This document shows positions 16,225-20,947 of a stretch of DNA of 20,947 nt, piece after piece. Numbering within the stretch: position 1 is the stretch's first letter; every line of letters begins with the position of its first letter. The notes under the pieces are model-generated. The model worked only from the letters and a program-made list of their open reading frames with translations, searched no databases and was not told where the DNA came from. Location of the stretch: NCBI GenBank assembly GCA_002410505.1, contig DHSO01000033.1:603-21549 (forward strand), given 5' to 3'. Source of the stretch: Cloacimonetes bacterium UBA5284. Its GTDB lineage: Bacteria; Cloacimonadota; Cloacimonadia; Cloacimonadales; Cloacimonadaceae. A program made the translations under genes and the position numbers.

Positions 16225-16225
16225 T

Positions 16226-17635
16226 ATGATATCTGTTCAGAGCTTTCACGATAATCCTCCCAATTCTTTCATAGACAAGCAGTTCAGCCAGGATGGCCGT
16301 TTTGGGTGGCTACTGATGATGTGGCATCCCGAACACAGTGTGCAGCTGGAAGAGATCGCTGCAGATCTCAAGCTATCCGTGCGGAATTCGGACGTGAACA
16401 CGGTAAGCCGGATTGAGGTGGAAAAATGGCTGAAAGGCTATATAAATGAGCTTCACTGGAAGATGCATGCCCGCTTGCGACGCTCTGACCTTTCTGAAAA
16501 GGGACTCTCCGTACTATTTGCCATATTCTTTGACCACGAACTGTTTTTCGTCCAGTTTGGCAGGCTTTTCTGCTGCCTTTCCGATGGGAAAAAGCTGCGC
16601 GTCGCAGGCACGGATTATCATCATTACCAGATGCAGACACTACAGAAGCTGAACCTTTTGGGTTTTGCCGACAAAGACATTCCCATAAAGGTGCAGCGCG
16701 TATTCATTGCCGAAAACCATCGTTTCCTGGTGTTAAGTGGCAATCTCTGTGCCCAAGTGTTTGACAACCACAGCGATCTAGCTGGATTGACCCACTTTGT
16801 GGAGTCCTTTTCCGGATCCGAAAACCCTATGTGGCTCATCATCGAGGGCAAAGCCCGTCTTATCAAGACCAAGCGACGCAAACTGAGCCGACTGCAGATC
16901 AGCACCGGAGTTATCATCCTGCTTACCCTGCTCGCCATCATGTATGTGATGTTTGGCAATCGCTTTTTGGATCAGTTGTTACACCGCACACGCATTACTG
17001 TTAAACGCAGCACCGCTTTGCGCCTGGATCAGATTCCCAACAGCCTGACTGTTGACACCCAGAACTTGATTAAATATCTGGAGCGCATCGTAAATCTGCC
17101 GGCCAGAGATATCGAATTGGATATTCTCTGGACCTCAACTCTGGATTACCAGGTAACCATCGCTCCTGTTTTTAGCGTAGACAATATCTATCTGGCCGCA
17201 GAAAACAATCTGTTCGCCTACAACAAAAGAAGTCGTGAACTCGTTTGGAAGAAGTCCTTTGAGCACAGAATCAATTCTCTGTTTTATACCGAGAATACTC
17301 TATTGGTCTGCCTGGAGGGGGATCTGGCCTTTGGCTACAAGGAAGATGGCACACAAAACTGGCAGCAGAGTATCAACAGCCCGATTACGGATCTTGGTAT
17401 TCTGGAGCCCAGCAGCATCAGCCCTGAAGACGACCCCCGTCTGGATCGATCCATCACCATAGTCCCATCTTCCCGCTTCATAACTGTAGTAGATGCTCAA
17501 AGGGGAGAAAACCTTTCTACCATCACCTTCAAAGAAGAGCTCTACAGTCTGTCCACTTACGATAGTTTTGCCAATTGCTTCTACGCGATTGTAAACGACG
17601 GACTCATCTGCGTCCAGCTCAAGATCGCCAATTAA
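16226..17635 (+). CDS. One-pass membrane protein: possible degenerate PP2C-like domain plus beta-propeller
   Basis: A 469-aa protein with no confident full-length family. A single transmembrane helix lies near 225-243, after the basic stretch KTKRRK, so the N-terminal half should be cytoplasmic and the C-terminal half outside. The N-terminal half shows strands like a PP2C/PPM phosphatase: LFAIFFDHELFFVQFGRLFCCLSDG (about 97-121), in the place of the usual vGDSR strand, and HRFLVLSGN (165-173), in the place of FLLaSDG. The metal-binding Asp residues are absent, so if homologous it is a pseudo-phosphatase. The C-terminal half has PQQ/propeller-like strands (NIYLAAENNLFAYNKRSRELVWKK, then GTQNWQQS). 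RBS GGTGGAG is near 16214. It probably senses or scaffolds; this is inference. Confidence 0.6.
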   Translation: MISVQSFHDNPPNSFIDKQFSQDGRFGWLLMMWHPEHSVQLEEIAADLKLSVRNSDVNTVSRIEVEKWLKGYINELHWKMHARLRRSDLSEKGLSVLFAIFFDHELFFVQFGRLFCCLSDGKKLRVAGTDYHHYQMQTLQKLNLLGFADKDIPIKVQRVFIAENHRFLVLSGNLCAQVFDNHSDLAGLTHFVESFSGSENPMWLIIEGKARLIKTKRRKLSRLQISTGVIILLTLLAIMYVMFGNRFLDQLLHRTRITVKRSTALRLDQIPNSLTVDTQNLIKYLERIVNLPARDIELDILWTSTLDYQVTIAPVFSVDNIYLAAENNLFAYNKRSRELVWKKSFEHRINSLFYTENTLLVCLEGDLAFGYKEDGTQNWQQSINSPITDLGILEPSSISPEDDPRLDRSITIVPSSRFITVVDAQRGENLSTITFKEELYSLSTYDSFANCFYAIVNDGLICVQLKIAN

Positions 17636-17648
17636 GAGAACAGTGAAG

Positions 17649-18341
17649 ATGAAAGCGGTATACTGTCATACAACATTACGAAAAGCCCTCGTTTTGATGA
17701 TTGTATCCGCCATCAGTCTGATTACGGCTGTAGTGGTAAGTCCCGTCAAAACAGGATTTGCCCGCTTGCAATATGATGGTGGGGGAGATTGGTATAACGA
17801 CCCTGAAGTGTTGCCCAATCTTGCCATGTATGTCAATAAACATCTTAGCGCGCAGATTCCCATCGATCAAGGCGTTGTAAAGGCTAATGACAGCCGGCTA
17901 TATGACTATCCCTTTGTGTATCTCACCGGGCATGGAAACATCCATTTCAGCGATCCCGAGATTGCCAATTTGAGAACCTGGATGCTGCGCGGCGGATTTT
18001 TGTATGCAGATGACGACTACGGTATGGACAGCTCTTTCCGCCGAGAGATAGGACGTATCTTCCCCGAGCGTGAACTCATAGAACTGGACGCGAAACATCC
18101 TCTCTTCACTTCATTCTTCGATTTTTCTGCCGGTCTGCCCAAAATCCACGAGCACGATGACAACCCGCCTCAAGCCTTTGCCTTGTTTGACGATAGCGGC
18201 CGTATGATGATGCTGTATACCTATGAAACCAATATCAGTGATGGTTGGGCGGATCCAAATACTCACGGCGATCCCGACGAATTGCGAGAAATCGCGCTTA
18301 GCTTTGGCTTGAACATCATCCATTACATCATGGTGAAGTAA
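17649..18341 (+). CDS. Exported DUF4159 protein
   Basis: A 230-aa protein with an N-terminal hydrophobic segment (about 11-33), so secreted or membrane-anchored. The rest matches my knowledge of DUF4159: ARLQYDGGGDWYNDPEVLPNLA, FVYLTGHGNIHFSD, LRTWMLRGGFLYADDDYG and FGLNIIHYIM. The fold resembles a glutamine-amidotransferase-like (Rossmann) domain without a known activity. DUF4159 proteins are often found with MoxR/BatA-type membrane protein clusters, but no such genes are seen here. It starts 13 nt after the propeller protein and ends 1 nt before lpxH. GTG at 17643 is an alternative start two codons earlier. Confidence 0.8.
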   Translation: MKAVYCHTTLRKALVLMIVSAISLITAVVVSPVKTGFARLQYDGGGDWYNDPEVLPNLAMYVNKHLSAQIPIDQGVVKANDSRLYDYPFVYLTGHGNIHFSDPEIANLRTWMLRGGFLYADDDYGMDSSFRREIGRIFPERELIELDAKHPLFTSFFDFSAGLPKIHEHDDNPPQAFALFDDSGRMMMLYTYETNISDGWADPNTHGDPDELREIALSFGLNIIHYIMVK

Positions 18342-18342
18342 G

Positions 18343-19092
18343 ATGAAAATCTGCGTGATCTCAGACCTTCATTTCAAATACACCAGCCCCAATGCCGATG
18401 ATATTGAAAACAGCCGCATCGTGCTGGAGTTCTTGGATCAAGCCCGGGGGAAATATGATTTACTGGTCTTGAATGGAGACATCTTTGATCTCTGGTACGA
18501 TTGGAAATATTGCATCATAAAGCAGTTTTTCCCGCTGTTGGTAAAGCTATACGAGCTTTCCCGCTCCGGCTGCCGCATTGTCCAAATCAGCGGGAATCAT
18601 GATTTCTGGTTCGGCGATTTTCTTCCCGAATACCTGAAAGTGGAACTAGTGGATGAAGCCTTTTGCTTGGAAAGCGATGGCAAAAAGATACACATCTGCC
18701 ATGGCGATACACATACGGTAAACGACTTTCGTTACAAGCTCTTTCGCCGCGTCATCCGACTGCCCTTGACGAAGCTGATTTTTGGCTTTTTACACCCGGA
18801 TATCGCTTTGGGAGTGGGCAGCAAAATGTCTCGCAGCAGCAGAGCTCGGAAAGACACAGCCGGCACCCGCAAACGCAAAAACCAGGGTTTGGAGGGCTAT
18901 GCCAGGGCCCTAATTGTGCACGGTAAGGCGGACTATGTGGTAATGGGACACAGCCACGAACCACTACTGAAAGAGATCGATGGCGGATTTTACGTAAACA
19001 GCGGAGATTGGGTATCGCACCACAGCTATGTGGAGATCATCTCCGGAACCATAAAACTAAAACAATACAATGATAATGGAGACACAGAATGA
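18343..19092 (+). CDS. lpxH: LpxH-like UDP-2,3-diacylglucosamine diphosphatase
   Basis: Calcineurin-like metallophosphoesterase of 249 aa. The expected role is to cleave UDP-2,3-diacylglucosamine to lipid X and UMP in lipid A synthesis. All metal-site motifs are visible: D8-L-H10, GD46IFDLW, GN85H86D, H120GD and GH203SH205. The basic and hydrophobic segment around 129-165 (FRYKLFRRVIRLPLTKLIFGFL) fits the membrane-facing, lipid-binding cap of LpxH. It lies apart from the other lpx genes. A more general phosphoesterase role cannot be excluded, but lipid A genes elsewhere in the window support LpxH. It overlaps the cyclophilin gene by 4 nt (ATGA). Confidence 0.85.
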   Translation: MKICVISDLHFKYTSPNADDIENSRIVLEFLDQARGKYDLLVLNGDIFDLWYDWKYCIIKQFFPLLVKLYELSRSGCRIVQISGNHDFWFGDFLPEYLKVELVDEAFCLESDGKKIHICHGDTHTVNDFRYKLFRRVIRLPLTKLIFGFLHPDIALGVGSKMSRSSRARKDTAGTRKRKNQGLEGYARALIVHGKADYVVMGHSHEPLLKEIDGGFYVNSGDWVSHHSYVEIISGTIKLKQYNDNGDTE

Positions 19093-19949
19093 CACAAAAG
19101 CGGAACTACCTCGCTCTTGTCCTGATCCCGGTAATCCTGGTTTTGGGACTCACATTGCTATACACTCAAAACAGATCTCAAACTAAGGCCGAACCAAAGG
19201 AGGCACCAGTGATTGAAACCCCGCAGAATACTGTAAAAGTAAACCTTGAAACATCTTATGGAAACATCGAACTAGAGCTTTGGCCCGATCTCGCTCCTAA
19301 AACAGTGGAGAATTTCGTGAAGCTGAGCCGTGAAGGATTCTATAATGGCACATATTTCCACCGCGTCATTCAAGACTTCATGATCCAGGGCGGAGACCCA
19401 AACACCAAGGACGACAATCGTATGAACGATGGTCAGGGCGGTCCCGGATATATGTTTGAAGATGAATGCTATGGCGAAGGTGAAGAACTCACCGGTGCTA
19501 TTACCAACAACGAACAAGCCGAAACTATCTGGTCTCAGATCATAGTTCCTCACATGCAAAAAAACCGCACTCCCAATCCTGATCTGGCTGCAGTGGTGAA
19601 AGCGTGTCAGACTGCTCAAAGCCTGAATCCGATCATGGAACACACGGTTGAGTATTATAAAGAACTGGGCAGAGTGGAAGAAAAGCTCTACACCAAAGTT
19701 CTGAAAGCAGCAGTGGACTACGGCACCATAGCCATGGCAAACAGCGGTCCCAATACCAATGGAAGCCAGTTTTTCATCGTAACCAAAAAAGACGGCACTC
19801 CCTGGTTGAACGGTAAACACACCGTATTTGGCAAGGTCATCGGCGGAATGAGCATCGTGCACACCATCGAAAACCTGAAAAAAGACAGCAGAGACAATCC
19901 CCTGGAAGAAAACCAGGCCTTTATCAACGCAGTATCATTCCCCAAATAA
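19089..19949 (+). CDS. Exported/membrane-anchored cyclophilin peptidyl-prolyl isomerase with insertion
   Basis: A 286-aa cyclophilin-type PPIase. One N-terminal hydrophobic helix (about 7-25) implies export or anchoring in the inner membrane. The cyclophilin core starts near residue 48: VNLETSYGNIELELWPDLAPKTVENF, then YFHRVIQDFMIQGGDP with catalytic R92, and later MANSGPNTNGSQFFI (216-229) and PWLNGKHTVFGKVIGG. Between GYMFEDE (about 120-126) and YGTIAMANSG (about 211) lies an unusual helical insertion of roughly 80 residues, where family members normally have a short loop. RBS GGAG at 19078-19081. It probably helps fold envelope proteins, with the Skp-like chaperone as a second folding factor in the window. 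Confidence 0.93.
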   Translation: MTQKRNYLALVLIPVILVLGLTLLYTQNRSQTKAEPKEAPVIETPQNTVKVNLETSYGNIELELWPDLAPKTVENFVKLSREGFYNGTYFHRVIQDFMIQGGDPNTKDDNRMNDGQGGPGYMFEDECYGEGEELTGAITNNEQAETIWSQIIVPHMQKNRTPNPDLAAVVKACQTAQSLNPIMEHTVEYYKELGRVEEKLYTKVLKAAVDYGTIAMANSGPNTNGSQFFIVTKKDGTPWLNGKHTVFGKVIGGMSIVHTIENLKKDSRDNPLEENQAFINAVSFPK

Positions 19950-19960
19950 GGGATATCAAT

Positions 19961-20404
19961 ATGGCTCGAACCAACGAATCTGCCCTGCAACAAGAGATTA
20001 TGGCATGGATCCGGCAAAACCAATATGTGTATCTGGCCACCTGCGATAAACAGCAGCCCAGAGTACGTCCCGTGGTGCTTTTCACCGTAGAAGACCGCTA
20101 TTTCTTTGCCACTTTCACAGGAGATTCCAAGGTTGCTCAGATCCAAAACAATAAGCTGGTAGAAGCTTGCGTCCCCCTGGAGGAGGATGGTCACACCGGC
20201 TATATCCGCCTGAAGGGACGGGCTTCGATAGTAAATAATGCAGCGCTCAAGGCCGAGGCCTCAGAGCGCTGCTATTTCTTTGACGAATATTTCAGCGGTT
20301 ATGATGACCCGGATTACACCCTCATCGAATTCGATCCGGATTATGCCGAATACCTCCGGCCAGGAGAAACATACTGTCAAAGCTGCAACCTGAAACGCTA
20401 CTGA
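19961..20404 (+). CDS. Pyridoxamine 5'-phosphate oxidase-family (split-barrel flavin) protein
   Basis: A 147-aa protein with the flavin-binding split-barrel pattern: WIRQNQYVYLATCDKQQPRVRPVVLF, YFFATFTGDSKVAQIQNNKLVEACV and GYIRLKGRASIV. It likely binds FMN or F420-like cofactors as a dimer. The real reaction is unknown: it is short for PdxH and lacks its C-terminal motifs, so it is not called PdxH. Relatives include NimA-like proteins and general stress proteins. The C-terminal end CQSCNLKRY has two cysteines that could bind a metal. It begins 11 nt after the cyclophilin stop. Confidence 0.82.
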   Translation: MARTNESALQQEIMAWIRQNQYVYLATCDKQQPRVRPVVLFTVEDRYFFATFTGDSKVAQIQNNKLVEACVPLEEDGHTGYIRLKGRASIVNNAALKAEASERCYFFDEYFSGYDDPDYTLIEFDPDYAEYLRPGETYCQSCNLKRY

Positions 20405-20414
20405 GCAGACCATT

Positions 20415-20606
20415 ATGCAAAAAATATTTGAATGCACTGACGAGCACCTGGGTAAAAGCTACATCGTGATCAGCAAAATAAGGGAAGTTAGCAAAACTTT
20501 CAGCGAAATCGTAGTAACCTTCGATAACGGCGATAAACGTGTACTTAGCGTTGAAAACCCTGATGAAACCTTGCAGGCACTCTTGAATGCACTGAAGGCT
20601 CAGTAG
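20415..20606 (+). CDS. Small hypothetical protein (63 aa)
   Basis: Family not recognised. It starts 10 nt after the upstream stop on the same strand, with only a weak RBS. The predicted pattern is beta strands (IFECTDEHLG, KSYIVISKIREV, EIVVTFDNGDKRVLSV) followed by a helix (DETLQALLNALKAQ), a plausible compact fold. Codon composition looks like its neighbours. Probably a real last gene of the run, but unproven. Confidence 0.6.
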   Translation: MQKIFECTDEHLGKSYIVISKIREVSKTFSEIVVTFDNGDKRVLSVENPDETLQALLNALKAQ

Positions 20607-20947
20607 GTATCTGCTGATTGTTTTCGGGGATTACGAGCTTTACCCCACAAAATGGCTGCGCAATTCTGCTGGGACCCCGATCTTTTTACCTCAAAAAATC
20701 ACCTTGTTCCTTTTCGGGGGCCCCGATCTCTGGCACGTTCCCGTTATTGCGCCTCTCCTGAGGCGTCAATTATACGGCTGTAAGCCGCACCCACACTGGG
20801 CGCTACAGCGAGCGCCCCTACATCCGTCAGCCGCAGCACTGCAGCTCTAATAAACTGCAGCACTATTCAACCGCGAGCGTTAGCGAGCTGAGTGCCGTAG
20901 CTACGACAGTTTAGATAGTTACTTTCACCCCACAAAATAGCTGCGCA
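20607..20947. other. Non-coding structured intergenic region (right end)
   Basis: No gene is seen in these 341 nt. Two copies of GGGNCCCCGATCT occur (20671-20683 and 20717-20729). The sequence CCCCACAAAATRGCTGCGCA occurs at 20643-20662 and again at the very end (20928-20947), 285 nt apart. Hairpins: CGGCT-GTA-AGCCG (20775-20787) and GGGCGCT/AGCGCCC (20798-20804 with 20811-20817). GCAGCACT is repeated at 20833-20840 and 20857-20864. No clean intrinsic terminator follows the 63-aa gene. Confidence 0.55.
20871..20922. repeat. Hairpin/9-mer repeat mosaic (right copy)
   Basis: CCGCGAGCGTTAGCGAGC (20871-20888) differs by one base from 83-100. It is followed by GTGCCGTAGCTACGAC (20892-20907), containing the perfect palindrome CGTAGCTACG (20896-20905). 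The 9-mers GACAGTTTA (20905-20913) and GATAGTTAC (20914-20922) follow. The order of modules is the same as at 83-180. Confidence 0.7.

Noticed and set aside
19961..20404. PdxH (pyridoxamine 5'-phosphate oxidase)
   Set aside because: Fold fits, but at 147 aa it is too short and lacks the C-terminal PdxH signature; function left open.
20714..20726. Intrinsic terminator at TCGGGG-G-CCCCGA
   Set aside because: A perfect palindrome with a 1-nt centre cannot form a good hairpin loop, and no T-run follows.

Overview
The window is a densely packed bacterial chromosome segment. Nearly all confident genes lie on the + strand, in long runs with overlapping or nearly overlapping start and stop codons. 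The gene content suggests an anaerobic, Gram-negative (lipid A-making) bacterium. The evidence is a two-subunit glycine decarboxylase, a lone Na+-pump decarboxylase beta subunit, three radical-SAM proteins, an LpxC-FabZ fusion of the Bacteroidetes type, and a Skp/OmpH chaperone. Candidatus Cloacimonadota (the Cloacimonas/WWE1 lineage) fits best in my judgement, but that placement is inference from gene content and was not searched.

Layout. (1) 1-846 is non-coding and structured: a mosaic of short hairpins and 9-nt tandem repeats (81-180), a perfect 24-bp inverted repeat with a 1-nt centre (297-345), and tandem 13-mers (440-489). (2) 847-7504 is a probable operon: gcvPA, gcvPB, a Skp/OmpH-like chaperone, lpxD, a fused lpxC/fabZ, and lpxA. 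It ends at a good intrinsic terminator (7529-7552). The skp-lpxD-fabZ-lpxA order known from Proteobacteria is kept, with lpxC joined onto fabZ. (3) 7598-13232 starts with a candidate promoter and runs through an OadB-like Na+ pump subunit, cytidine deaminase, a PflX-like radical-SAM protein, an exported N-acetylmuramoyl-L-alanine amidase, a soluble histidine kinase and a PDZ/radical-SAM/DUF512 protein. (4) 13307-16224 holds ribH, nusB, a family-2 glycosyltransferase and a SPASM-type radical-SAM protein. (5) 16226-19949 holds a one-pass membrane protein (a possible degenerate PP2C-like cytoplasmic half plus a beta-propeller-like outer half), an exported DUF4159 protein, an LpxH-like metallophosphatase and an exported cyclophilin with a large insertion. 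(6) 19961-20606 holds a pyridoxamine-phosphate-oxidase-fold protein and a 63-aa unknown protein. (7) 20607-20947 is non-coding and carries the same hairpin/9-mer repeat family as the left end.

Main theme. Much of the window serves the cell envelope: four lipid A enzymes (LpxA, LpxC, LpxD, LpxH), FabZ to supply acyl chains, a periplasmic chaperone, a periplasmic prolyl isomerase, a peptidoglycan amidase and a glycosyltransferase. Metabolic genes (glycine cleavage, pyrimidine salvage, riboflavin) are interleaved. I see no tRNA, rRNA, CRISPR array, transposase or recognisable defence system. The least explained parts are the repeat mosaics at both ends, the large inverted repeat, and the pseudo-phosphatase/propeller protein.
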